From: Maridesulfovibrio hydrothermalis AM13 = DSM 14728
GTDB taxonomy: Bacteria; Desulfobacterota; Desulfovibrionia; Desulfovibrionales; Desulfovibrionaceae
DNA: 64,000 nt
Assembly (NCBI RefSeq): GCF_000331025.1
Contig: NC_020055.1
Location: forward strand, 470,370-534,369
Direction of reading: 5' to 3'
Shown here: in pieces, positions 1 through 8,216 of the stretch
Layout: each line of letters starts with the position of its first letter
Position numbering within the stretch: the first letter of the stretch is position 1
Notes under the pieces: generated by a model
The model's input: the letters and a program-made list of their open reading frames with translations, nothing else
Told to the model about the DNA's origin: nothing
Database searches by the model: none
Position numbers and translations under genes: made by a program

Positions 1-48
1 ATAGGCAGCGGCTTGGTTGCCATCCATGGTTTTCATTTTTTTAGCCAT
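1..48 (-). CDS. por: Pyruvate:ferredoxin oxidoreductase, N-terminal fragment
   Basis: Only the first 16 codons are inside the window; the gene continues beyond base 1. The peptide begins MAKKMKTMDGN and continues QAAAY, matching the start of Desulfovibrio-type homodimeric PFOR (KKM.T.DGN.A.A), which oxidatively decarboxylates pyruvate to acetyl-CoA and CO2 and reduces ferredoxin. A CGGAGA Shine-Dalgarno sequence sits about 6 bases upstream of the ATG at 48-46. It lies downstream of pta on the same strand, so acetyl-CoA production and acetyl-phosphate formation are encoded together, as known in Desulfovibrio organic-acid oxidation regions. The identification rests on a very short peptide plus context. 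Confidence 0.7.
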   Translation of the reverse strand, partial: MAKKMKTMDGNQAAAY

Positions 49-280
49 TATAAATCTCCGTGTCTTTATGGTTGGGAAGGCGTGCAACGCACACTGTAGC
101 ATACGAATATACACATTGCCTACCCGAATTTCACAGCCTCACAGCTGACACTTATGTAAAAATTGATCAGCTGTTCAAACAACCTTAAACACTTGCACTC
201 AAAAGACCAGTATCATTTAAAATAACAAAAAACATTCTCTTGAGGTGCGTTCAATCACACAAAATATTTCTTTGCTTAAA

Positions 281-2395
281 TCAGCTTTCCTGAATCTCCT
301 TTTCCGCAATCGCCTGAATGGCTGTAATTGCAACGGTGTTTACAACGTCACGCACACTGCAACCCCGACTAAGATCGTTCACCGGCTTTCTAAGCCCCTG
401 CAAAACAGGACCGATGGCCACGGAATCAGGAACTGAACGCTGTACAGCTTTATAAGTATTGTTACCAGTATTGAGATCCGGGAAAATAAGAACCGTCGCT
501 TTTCCGGCGACTTTGCTGTCCGGCATAAGCTCCGCTGCAACTTCCGGGTCTACAGCAACGTCATATTGAAGCGGGCCTTCAACCGCCAGATCAGGTGCCT
601 GTGCTCTGATAATCTTAGTCGCTTCTTTTACCTTATCTACATCCTTGCCCCTGCCTGACTCTCCAGTAGAGTATGAAAGCATTGCAACCCGCGGTTCAAG
701 GCCGAAAATGGAAGCTGTGTGCGCTGAACTGATAGCAATTCCAGCCAACTCCTCTGCATTAGGATTAGGATTCACCGCGCAATCACCGTAGGCTATAACC
801 TGATCATTCTGGCACATGAGAAATACACTGGAAACAATCGAAACACCGGGCTTGGTTTTGATGAACTCAAAAGCGGGACGTATAGTCTGCGCAGTGGTGG
901 TTATAGAGCCGGAAACCATACCATCAGCAACCCCTGTATGCACCATCATAGTCCCGAAATACGTAGGATCACTCATGCGGTCCCGCGCATCATCCATCAT
1001 AATGCACTTATGCTTACGCAATTCAAAATACTCTTTTACAAAACGCTCGAAGTATTCTGACTTAACCGGATCAACAACCTCTATGCCGTCCAGTTTGATA
1101 TCAATGCTCGAAGCGGACCGCCGAACCTCATCCTCGTTACCTAGCAGAGTTATATTTACAACGTCTCTGCGCCGCAAAATATCCGCCGCGCGGATGATGC
1201 GCTCCTCTGCCCCTTCCGGCAGGACAATATGCTGTTTACTTTCCCGCGCTTTATGCAGCAAAGTATGTTCGAACATAAACGGAGTGATTCTGGATGATGT
1301 CGATGAAACAAGCTTTTCCTGCAACTCATGAGAATTCACACAGGTTTCGAAAAGGCCCATTGCGGAAAGCACCTTAACCTGATTTTCCGGATCAATGGTC
1401 CCGTGGAGTCCACGCAGAATCTGCGCAGTTTTGTAAGTATGTCCCGGAGCAACCAAAATAGGCAGAGGCACACCCTTCCATCCTTCAATAAGATGATGAA
1501 TGGTCATGGCAGGTTTGATTCCGCCGGTAAGTAATATGCCGGAAATATTAGGGTAGGAATCAGACAGCCTTGAAGAAAGACCTGCCAGAATGATATCTGA
1601 CCGGTCACCGGGGGTGATGATTAAACTGCCGTCGTTCACATATTTTAAAAAGTTCTCGATCTGCATAGCGGCGACAACATAGTTGTCCACCGGAGTTTCC
1701 AGCCTGTCGCGACCGTAAAGGACCGTACAATTCAGCCATTTGACCACATCATTCATGGTTGGGTTGCCAAGTCTTTTGTCGTCAGGAATTACATAAGTCA
1801 AAGGCTGAGTCTTGCCATTGTAGCCGGACTTGATACGAGTGGCTAAATCCGGAGAAAATTTTCTGGAAGACCTGTTAACCATGACCGAAATCACATCCAA
1901 CCCTTTCTCCTCGAACATATCCACTGTACGGATCGCAAGGTCGCAGACCTCATCTTCATCACTGTTCATGGCATTAAGTACTGCCAGCACCGGCGAACCT
2001 ATATTTCCAACCACATCCAGATTTATATCAAATTCGACAGCGGCTTCACCGCCCAGATAATCAGTCCCCTCGCAAAGCACAAAATCGTATTTTTCTTCCA
2101 GCTCTTTAAATTTGCCGAGAATATTTTCCATGAGCAGTGAATGCTTACCGTCATTTAACAGACGGGTGGCTTCACTCTGAGTATATGCGTAAGTAGTTTC
2201 ATAATCCTGAGGCAGTTTAAAATGGCGTAAGATAAGATCAATATCATGATCCCTGCCCTGATAGTTATCATGAATAATGGGTCTGAAAATTGCCACCTTA
2301 CGCAAATGAGTCAATAGCAGCTGCATCACCCCTAAAACAATGGCTGATTTACCGCTTCGGGCCTCTGTGGCTGCGATGTATAAGCTCTTGGACAT
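281..2395 (-). CDS. pta: Phosphate acetyltransferase (long, DRTGG-domain type)
   Basis: This cytoplasmic enzyme converts acetyl-CoA and phosphate to acetyl phosphate, the step before ATP formation by acetate kinase. The 704-residue length fits the long Pta class. The N-terminal third is a P-loop-like domain (TEARSGKS near residue 10), the middle is a DRTGG-type regulatory domain, and the C-terminal half from about residue 370 is the PTA_PTB catalytic domain (HKARESKQHIVLPEG; later SYSTGESGRG and PDLNTGN). The start is supported by AGGAGAAAGG directly before the ATG. It precedes the PFOR gene on the same strand with about 230 bases between, and no obvious terminator was seen in that gap. No acetate kinase gene is in the window. 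Confidence 0.95.
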   Translation of the reverse strand: MSKSLYIAATEARSGKSAIVLGVMQLLLTHLRKVAIFRPIIHDNYQGRDHDIDLILRHFKLPQDYETTYAYTQSEATRLLNDGKHSLLMENILGKFKELEEKYDFVLCEGTDYLGGEAAVEFDINLDVVGNIGSPVLAVLNAMNSDEDEVCDLAIRTVDMFEEKGLDVISVMVNRSSRKFSPDLATRIKSGYNGKTQPLTYVIPDDKRLGNPTMNDVVKWLNCTVLYGRDRLETPVDNYVVAAMQIENFLKYVNDGSLIITPGDRSDIILAGLSSRLSDSYPNISGILLTGGIKPAMTIHHLIEGWKGVPLPILVAPGHTYKTAQILRGLHGTIDPENQVKVLSAMGLFETCVNSHELQEKLVSSTSSRITPFMFEHTLLHKARESKQHIVLPEGAEERIIRAADILRRRDVVNITLLGNEDEVRRSASSIDIKLDGIEVVDPVKSEYFERFVKEYFELRKHKCIMMDDARDRMSDPTYFGTMMVHTGVADGMVSGSITTTAQTIRPAFEFIKTKPGVSIVSSVFLMCQNDQVIAYGDCAVNPNPNAEELAGIAISSAHTASIFGLEPRVAMLSYSTGESGRGKDVDKVKEATKIIRAQAPDLAVEGPLQYDVAVDPEVAAELMPDSKVAGKATVLIFPDLNTGNNTYKAVQRSVPDSVAIGPVLQGLRKPVNDLSRGCSVRDVVNTVAITAIQAIAEKEIQES

Positions 2396-2515
2396 CCTTT
2401 CTCCTGATTAAATGACTGAACTGACAATTATCAATAACAGAAGTTCTACCATTAATCACGACCGTAAAATTACCAATATAAAATAAGCTTCCCAAGGAAC
2501 CGCCGGAGGAAAAAA

Positions 2516-2713
2516 GAATTCCCGGCAGCCTGCGCAGGAGGTGCTGATGAGGTCCGCCTAGCTGCCAAAGGTGTATGCGCTACAACCCATTGTTGCGATG
2601 AGCAGGCAAACGAGCGCAGTTGCCGGGAATTCAACCATGACTTTCAAGGCCGAAAACAGAAGTTATTTTCAAGTTGCGGGCTGGAAACACTTCTGCAACT
2701 CCGAGTCTGAAAG
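2516..2713. other. Strongly structured intergenic element, possible RNA or small repeat
   Basis: The 566-base gap 2396-2961 holds no convincing gene but is highly structured. GAATTCCCGGCA (2516-2527) is exactly complementary to TGCCGGGAATTC (2621-2632), and inside it CTGCGC (2530-2535) pairs with GCGCAG (2614-2619). Further in, GCCT-A-GCT (2556-2563) pairs with AGCAGGC (2601-2607), and a CGC.ACAA / TTGT.GCG hairpin caps the structure. A second domain pairs CTTTCA (2641-2646) with TGAAAG (2708-2713), enclosing AGTTGC/GCAACT (2672-2677, 2695-2700). On the minus strand the outer stem ends in GAATTC followed by six T, terminator-like, 121 bases before the pta start. It could be a pta leader, a small RNA, or a MITE-like repeat. 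I match it to no known RNA family. Confidence 0.55.
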
Positions 2714-2921
2714 CCATATTTACTTGACCGGAATGCCCGTGACTGACCTTGGACAATTCGAATGATCAGCAGATGGAGGGGGCACTCTTTCCACAGCATA
2801 TATCCGCTTCCGGTCAAATTTTCGGTCCATAATCAGGACGCAAACATTGAGTCCGTGACTTCTAAAGCCACAGAGAAATTTTGTAACAATGTATTAATAT
2901 TAAAGATCTTTAGCAGATCAA

Positions 2922-2950
2922 TCTCCGGACGGGATAGCCCCGTCCGGAGA
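2922..2950 (-). terminator. Terminator-like hairpin after the dicarboxylate transporter
   Basis: A perfect 12-bp stem, TCTCCGGACGGG / CCCGTCCGGAGA, with a 5-base loop lies 11 bases downstream of the transporter stop codon. Only a short T-poor tail (TTGATC) follows on the minus strand, so termination may be weak or the hairpin may protect the transcript end. Confidence 0.6.
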
Positions 2951-2961
2951 AATGGAAGGTG

Positions 2962-4500
2962 TTACTTAGCCATTACAGCCCAGTCTGGAAGCACGGTCAG
3001 ATCAATGCCCCAGAGGATGGGCAGGAAGTATACAACGGAGAGAGTAATTAACACAGCTCCGATCATATTCAACCAGAATCCGGCCGAAGCCATTTGTTTG
3101 ATCGTCACACATCCACTACCAAACACAACTGCGTTTGGCGGGGTTGCAACCGGAAGCATGAACGCAAAGGATGCTGCCACACAGGCACTGACAATCGTTG
3201 CGAAAGGATGAACTCCCATAGCGATTGCGGCACTCCCCATAATTGGGACGAGCAGTGTTGCAGTTGCGGTGTTGGAGGTGATTTCTGTCAAGAAAATAGT
3301 GATCAGAACTACCACTGCAACGAACATCAGAATGGTCATGCCTTCAAGCATGGTCAGTCTGGAAGCAATGAAGTTTGCCAGTCCGGTTTTAGAGAAACCG
3401 TTGGCGATTGCCAGACCACCACCGAAGAGCAGGATAACATCCCAGGGGATTTTTACTGCGGTCTTCCAGTCAAGCAGGAATTCACCTTTCTTAAAGTTAG
3501 TCGGGATGGCAAAAAGGATCAGCGAACCGAGAATACCGATGGTGGCATCATGGACGAAGCTGAAGTTCGGCCAGAGATCAGACATAAAAGCCGCTTTCTT
3601 CAGAAATCCGCGCGACAGCCAGAAAGCTGCCACAAAGCAACCTACTGCCACGATGTATTTTTCTTCTTTGGACATAGGTCCGAGATGAGCGATTTCTTTA
3701 TCGATAATAGCTTCACCGCCGGCAAGTTCCAGTCCTTTTGCAGGGAACAGAACCTGAGTGAGAATCCACCATGATATACCTATCATGATTGTTGCCAAAG
3801 GCACACCGTACATCATCCATTCGCCGAAACCGATCTGTACGCCGTACAATTTGTCGACCATACCAACCATAACGGTGTTGGGAGGAGTCCCGATGATAGT
3901 TCCGACGCCACCCATTGATGCAGCGTAGGCGATACCGAGCATAAGACATTTACCGAAGTTGGACTCAGGTCCAGCTGTGGGACAAGCTCTTAAAGTCTTG
4001 GTATCGAAACCTGTTGCCTGCTGAATAACAGCAAGGCCGATGGGAACCATCATCATGGTTGTTGCGGTGTTGGAAACCCACATGGAAAGAAAACCAGTAG
4101 CAATCATAAACCCGAGAATCATGCGATTAGGGCTGGTTCCTACGGCTTTAATTGTATGCAGAGCAATACGTCTGTGCAGATTCCATCTTTCCATGGTAAC
4201 GGCCAGAAAAAAACCACCCATGAAAAGATAGATAAGATGATTGGAATAAGGAGCACAGGCCGCTTTGGATTTCATTACACCCAGAAGCGGGAAAAGTGCG
4301 ATAGGCATAAGTGAAGTTGCCGGAATGGGAATCGCTTCAGTGATCCACCAGATAGCCATAAGGGCTGTTACCGCTGCAACCTTCCATGCATTAGGCTCCA
4401 TACCCGCCGGAGCAGGTATAAAAAGCATAAGCAGGAATACGATCGGTCCCAGAAAAAAACCGATTCTACGTCCGTTACCACTGTCTTTTTGATCGCTCAT
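2962..4500 (-). CDS. DASS/SLC13-family dicarboxylate transporter
   Basis: This multi-spanning membrane protein (512 residues, about 11 hydrophobic segments) belongs to the divalent anion:Na+ symporter family, which imports C4-dicarboxylates, tricarboxylates or sulfate. It carries the two family SNT signatures that form the sodium and substrate sites: VSNTATTMMMVP at about residue 160 and TSNTATATLLVP at about 408. The GTPPNTVMVG and ATPPNAVVFGSG segments are also typical. It is the last gene behind frdCAB, fumarase and malic enzyme, so fumarate, malate or succinate are the likely substrates; that is inference from context. A GAGGGA ribosome site precedes the ATG closely. Sulfate transport is a less likely alternative. 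Confidence 0.85.
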   Translation of the reverse strand: MSDQKDSGNGRRIGFFLGPIVFLLMLFIPAPAGMEPNAWKVAAVTALMAIWWITEAIPIPATSLMPIALFPLLGVMKSKAACAPYSNHLIYLFMGGFFLAVTMERWNLHRRIALHTIKAVGTSPNRMILGFMIATGFLSMWVSNTATTMMMVPIGLAVIQQATGFDTKTLRACPTAGPESNFGKCLMLGIAYAASMGGVGTIIGTPPNTVMVGMVDKLYGVQIGFGEWMMYGVPLATIMIGISWWILTQVLFPAKGLELAGGEAIIDKEIAHLGPMSKEEKYIVAVGCFVAAFWLSRGFLKKAAFMSDLWPNFSFVHDATIGILGSLILFAIPTNFKKGEFLLDWKTAVKIPWDVILLFGGGLAIANGFSKTGLANFIASRLTMLEGMTILMFVAVVVLITIFLTEITSNTATATLLVPIMGSAAIAMGVHPFATIVSACVAASFAFMLPVATPPNAVVFGSGCVTIKQMASAGFWLNMIGAVLITLSVVYFLPILWGIDLTVLPDWAVMAK

Positions 4501-4645
4501 AGTCCCTCACTTGAGCTTGTGGCGAACCGTCCGGATAAAAACATTTCTCATGCCCCGCATGGCGGGTTGTCAACGCAAGTTGAAATGTCCTGCCGAATCC
4601 GGTCAATTCGCCGGTACGTACATACTGGACCTCATCACATTTTTC

Positions 4646-4676
4646 CCTTCCCGGCCCCGTAACGAAACCGGGAAGG
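4646..4676 (-). terminator. Hairpin between malic enzyme and the transporter gene
   Basis: CCTTCCCGG (4646-4654) pairs perfectly with CCGGGAAGG (4668-4676) around a 13-base loop, in the 193-base gap after the malic enzyme stop. No clear T-run follows on the minus strand. It may partly separate transporter expression from the upstream genes or mark an RNA processing point. Confidence 0.4.
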
Positions 4677-4693
4677 AGTTTTCATTAATAAAA

Positions 4694-6013
4694 CTAGAAG
4701 TCGAGATTGTAAGTTTTGATGAATTCACCAACACGTATTCTGGAAGCAGCCAGACGTTCGCGCAGTTCTTTCTTGTACTCTTCAATATCAATCTTCTTGC
4801 GGGCTACACCGGTATCCATTGCCGCCTGTGCAACTGCCGCTGATTCAAATTCAATCAGACGCAGGTCAAGAGGTTTGGGGATGATGTAGTCGATGCCGAA
4901 CTCAAGTTTATCAACACCGTAAGCTTCGCAGACGTAGTCCGGAGCCGGCTCTTTCGCCAGAGCAGCCAGAGCAGTGGCCGCAGCGATCTTCATCTCTTCG
5001 TTGATAGAGGTAGCCTGAACGTCAAGCGCACCTCGGAAAATGAAGGGGAAGCCCAGAACGTTATTCACCTGATTAGGAAAGTCAGAACGACCTGTGCCCA
5101 TGATGGCATCTGGTCTGGCTTCTTTAGCATCGGTGTAACTGATTTCGGGATCGGGGTTTGCGCAGGCAAAAATGATGGGAGAATCTGCCATGGATTTAAC
5201 CATGTCCTTGGTGACCATTCCTTTTACGGAAAGACCGAGGAAAAGGTCAGCACCCTTCATAGCGTCAGCGAGGTCTTTGTACTCTTTATCGGTGGCAAAC
5301 ATCTGTTTCTGTTCGTTAAGACCTTCACGGCTGTTGTTGATGTGACCTCTGGAGTCGAACATGGCAACGTTTTCACGTTTAATACCAAGAGACATGTAGA
5401 AGTTGGTACAAGCAACAGCAGCTGCGCCGGCTCCGGACACAACCAGACGCATATCAGCAATCTTTTTGCCGGTGATTTCAGCAGCATTGATCAGTCCTGC
5501 GCCGGAAATAATTGCGGTTCCGTGCTGATCATCATGGAAAACCGGAATATTCATTTCTTTTTTGAGCTTTTCTTCAATGTAGAAACACTCAGGAGCCTTG
5601 ATATCTTCGAGGTTGATGCCACCGAAAGTAGGCTCAAGAGCTTTAACTATGTTGCAAAGCTCATCAGGGTCAGTAACGTCAAGGTTGATATCATAAACAT
5701 CAACATCAGCGAAAACCTTAAAAAGAACACCTTTACCTTCCATTACAGGCTTACCGGCTTCAGGGCCGATGTTGCCGAGACCGAGAACGGCTGTTCCGTT
5801 GGAAACAACAGCAACAAGGTTTCCACGGCCTGTGTACTCGTAGGATTTTTCCTTGTCTTCAGCAATTTCCATACATGCTTCAGCAACACCCGGGCTGTAA
5901 GCCATGGAAAGATGTTTCTGAGTCTCACATGGTTTTACCGGAACAACTTCTACTTTACCTTTTCTGCCCTTGGAATGGTAATCCAGAGCTTCCTGTCTAG
6001 TGAAAAGAGCCAT
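4694..6013 (-). CDS. Malic enzyme (short, NAD(P)-dependent)
   Basis: It catalyses oxidative decarboxylation of malate to pyruvate and CO2 in the cytoplasm. The 439-residue length fits the short bacterial form without the phosphotransacetylase-like tail of MaeB. Visible motifs are [11 protein letters not shown] at about residue 37, [17 protein letters not shown] at about 78, the metal-binding [10 protein letters not shown] at about 158 and the Rossmann loop [12 protein letters not shown] at about 190. The start is set by AAGGAG before the ATG. It lies 45 bases behind fumarase beta and connects fumarate/malate metabolism to the PFOR and Pta steps further downstream. The NAD versus NADP preference cannot be read from the sequence. 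Confidence 0.93.
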   Translation of the reverse strand: MALFTRQEALDYHSKGRKGKVEVVPVKPCETQKHLSMAYSPGVAEACMEIAEDKEKSYEYTGRGNLVAVVSNGTAVLGLGNIGPEAGKPVMEGKGVLFKVFADVDVYDINLDVTDPDELCNIVKALEPTFGGINLEDIKAPECFYIEEKLKKEMNIPVFHDDQHGTAIISGAGLINAAEITGKKIADMRLVVSGAGAAAVACTNFYMSLGIKRENVAMFDSRGHINNSREGLNEQKQMFATDKEYKDLADAMKGADLFLGLSVKGMVTKDMVKSMADSPIIFACANPDPEISYTDAKEARPDAIMGTGRSDFPNQVNNVLGFPFIFRGALDVQATSINEEMKIAAATALAALAKEPAPDYVCEAYGVDKLEFGIDYIIPKPLDLRLIEFESAAVAQAAMDTGVARKKIDIEEYKKELRERLAASRIRVGEFIKTYNLDF

Positions 6014-6058
6014 AAATATTCTCCTTAAATGTCAGTTGAAATACATACTGAGCAGTTA

Positions 6059-6613
6059 CTAAACACCCGCCGCCTTACGGTCAGGAACAGCGTACAATTC
6101 GCCACCGTGAGAATCATTAATGACCAGAAGAGGGAAATCTTCAACGGTCAGCTCACGGATGGCTTCCGGGCCAAGTTCATCAAAGGCGATAACTTTCGCA
6201 TCCTTGATGCACATGGAGAGGAGAGCACCAGCACCTCCGGTGGCTCCGAAATAAACGGCTTTATTATCTTTAAGAGCCTGCTTCACTTCGTCATTACGTT
6301 TACCCTTGCCGATGCTGGCCTTCAGTCCTAGGCTATGCAGACGGGGGGCGTAAGAGTCCATGCGGTAGCTTGTGGTAGGACCTGCAGCTCCGATAGGTCT
6401 GCCCGGAGGGGCCGGACTGGGGCCTACATAATAAACTACCGAACCTTTCAGATCGAAGGGCAGCTCTTTTCCGTCATCAAGAAGGTCAACGAGTCTTTTA
6501 TGGGCAGCGTCACGGGCAGTGTAGATAGTACCGGTCAGTTTTACGACATCTCCGGCCTTAAGCTGCGCCATGTCTTCATCAGTCAAAGGAGTGGTCAGTG
6601 AATATTCAGCCAT
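6059..6613 (-). CDS. Class I fumarate hydratase, beta subunit
   Basis: This is the C-terminal half of the two-subunit oxygen-sensitive [4Fe-4S] fumarase that interconverts fumarate and malate. The 184-residue product starts MAEYSLTTPL. I chose this ATG over an in-frame start 36 bases upstream because AGGAGGTGG lies just before it and its A is shared with the TAA stop of the alpha gene, giving a 1-base overlap and probable translational coupling. The family features LTGTIYTARDAAHKR at about residue 30, GPTTSYRMD at about 85 and the FGATGGAGALL segment are present. L-tartrate dehydratase is the closest alternative, but the fumarate reductase neighbours favour fumarase. Confidence 0.92.
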   Translation of the reverse strand: MAEYSLTTPLTDEDMAQLKAGDVVKLTGTIYTARDAAHKRLVDLLDDGKELPFDLKGSVVYYVGPSPAPPGRPIGAAGPTTSYRMDSYAPRLHSLGLKASIGKGKRNDEVKQALKDNKAVYFGATGGAGALLSMCIKDAKVIAFDELGPEAIRELTVEDFPLLVINDSHGGELYAVPDRKAAGV

Positions 6614-7452
6614 TAGAGTTCCACCTCCTCGTGCCTTGAAGAATGACACTGGATGTTTACCGCCAGCGGCAAGCTGGCAATATGGCAGGGGCGCATTTCG
6701 ATTTTAACATCGAAAACAGTTGTTTTGCCGCCCAGTCCCATAGGACCGATTCCAAGCTTATTAATATCTTCCATGAGTTCGGCTTCAAGTTTTGCTATCT
6801 CTGGATCAGGGCTGGCCTCGCCGACTTTTCTCATGAGCGATTTTTTTGCCAGCAGTGCGGAATATTCAAATGTTCCGCCGACACCAATGCCCACCATAGT
6901 GGGAGGACACGGATTAGGTCCTGCTTCGGCAACTCTTTCAATGACGAATTTCTTAATACCTTCCCAGCCCTGAGCAGGGGCCAGCATGGTCACGCGGCTC
7001 ATATTTTCGGAGCCGCCGCCTTTCGCCATGAAAGTAATTTTGATTTTATCACCGGGCACAACGTCCATATGAATAATTGATGGAGTATTGTCTCCGGTAT
7101 TTTTTCTGGTCAAAGGATCACAGGAGGACTTTCTAAGAAATCCCTCTTCGTATCCTTTGCGGGTTCCTGCATCAATGGCATCTTTGATATTCATACCTTC
7201 AACACGGACATCTTCACCCATTTCCACGATATACACGGCAAGACCGGTATCCTGACAAAGGGGAATGCCCGACTTCTCAGCCAGTTCCCAGTTCTCTTTA
7301 ATCTGCCTGAAGACTTCTTTGGCTGCCGGAGAATCTTCCGCAGCAGCACATTCTTCAAAACGTTTGCGCACATCTTCGGGCAGGTAGCGGTTTGCGCTTA
7401 CGCACATTTTCGCAACAGCATCAATGACTTGTTCAGCTTTGATAGTACGCAT
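6613..7452 (-). CDS. Class I fumarate hydratase, alpha subunit
   Basis: This 279-residue subunit carries the catalytic [4Fe-4S] cluster of two-subunit fumarase. Three conserved cysteines are in the expected contexts: Cys66 in LCQDTG, Cys182 in NPCPPTMVG and Cys269 in IQCHSSRH. The segments KGGGSEN and GIGVGGTFEYS also match the family. It starts 3 bases after frdB (AGGAAGT ribosome site) and overlaps the beta gene by one base, so it is almost certainly cotranscribed with fumarate reductase. The enzyme would link malate to fumarate, feeding or draining the reductase. Confidence 0.93.
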   Translation of the reverse strand: MRTIKAEQVIDAVAKMCVSANRYLPEDVRKRFEECAAAEDSPAAKEVFRQIKENWELAEKSGIPLCQDTGLAVYIVEMGEDVRVEGMNIKDAIDAGTRKGYEEGFLRKSSCDPLTRKNTGDNTPSIIHMDVVPGDKIKITFMAKGGGSENMSRVTMLAPAQGWEGIKKFVIERVAEAGPNPCPPTMVGIGVGGTFEYSALLAKKSLMRKVGEASPDPEIAKLEAELMEDINKLGIGPMGLGGKTTVFDVKIEMRPCHIASLPLAVNIQCHSSRHEEVEL

Positions 7453-7455
7453 GGC

Positions 7456-8193
7456 TTACTTCCTGAATATTTCTTTGATTGCGGTGATACCCATTTTGCG
7501 GCGCAGAAAACCAAGCTGGTTCTGCAGGGGCAGTTTTTTAGGACAGACATCTTCACAGCCAAGCAGGCCCATACAACCGAAGATACCTTCATCATTACCG
7601 ATAATTTCAAAGTAATCGCGGTCAGTACGCTGATCTCTGGGGTCAACGACAAAACGGGCCACACGGTTAAGCGAAGCAGCACCGAGAAAGTCATCACGCA
7701 ACCGGGCAGTACCGCATGCGGAGACACAGCAACCGCACTCAATACAGCGTTCCAGCTCGTAAATCTGCTCGGCCACTTCGTTATCCATGCGCTCTTCAAT
7801 GGCATCAGGATCAAAGATTTTGCTGGTGTGAATCCAGGACTCAGTGGTCTGGTACATTTCTCTGAACCAGACACCGGTATCAACTGAAAGGTCCCCGATC
7901 AGTTTAAAAACCGGAAGAGGCATCAGAGTAATCTGACTGGGAAGATCTACGGTTTTAGTCTGGCAAGCTAAGCCGGGACGACCATTGATTACCATGGCAC
8001 ACGCTCCGCAGATACCTGCGCGGCAACAGAAATCGAAGGTTAGACCGGGGTCCTGCTCTTCACGAAGCCTGTTGAGGGCGATGAACAGGGTCATGTTCTC
8101 GGTTTCATCCAGCACAAAAGTCTGCATGTGCGGAACCGACCCCTTATCCTGCGGATTATAGCGGAATATATCAAATTCGAGTTGTCTGCTCAT
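7456..8193 (-). CDS. frdB: Fumarate reductase iron-sulfur subunit
   Basis: This 245-residue electron-transfer subunit links the quinol site of FrdC to the flavin of FrdA. Three clusters are readable: [2Fe-2S] ligands in CRAGICGAC and the following LAC (about residues 57-77), [4Fe-4S] ligands in CIECGCCVSAC (about 149-159), and [3Fe-4S] ligands in CMGLLGCEDVCPK (about 205-217). AAGGATA precedes the ATG. It lies between frdA and fumarase alpha with gaps of 23 and 3 bases. It is membrane-associated on the cytoplasmic face as part of the FrdABC complex. Confidence 0.96.
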   Translation of the reverse strand: MSRQLEFDIFRYNPQDKGSVPHMQTFVLDETENMTLFIALNRLREEQDPGLTFDFCCRAGICGACAMVINGRPGLACQTKTVDLPSQITLMPLPVFKLIGDLSVDTGVWFREMYQTTESWIHTSKIFDPDAIEERMDNEVAEQIYELERCIECGCCVSACGTARLRDDFLGAASLNRVARFVVDPRDQRTDRDYFEIIGNDEGIFGCMGLLGCEDVCPKKLPLQNQLGFLRRKMGITAIKEIFRK

Positions 8194-8216
8194 TTTTATA
8201 TCCTTAAGTTCAGGGA

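Noticed and set aside
2516-2632. SRP RNA, cobalamin or TPP riboswitch
   Set aside because: The SRP apical loop (GGAAGG..AGCAGCC) is absent, and neither the B12 box nor the CTGAGA / ACCTGAT words of THI elements are present.
2544-2657. Hammerhead-like words (CTGATGA and GAAA)
   Set aside because: The two core words lie 100 bases apart across the long outer stem and do not form the three-way junction; coincidence is more likely.
2571-2765. Small plus-strand frame within the structured element
   Set aside because: It overlaps the stems and loops, has no ribosome site, and ends without any recognisable fold; structure explains the region better.
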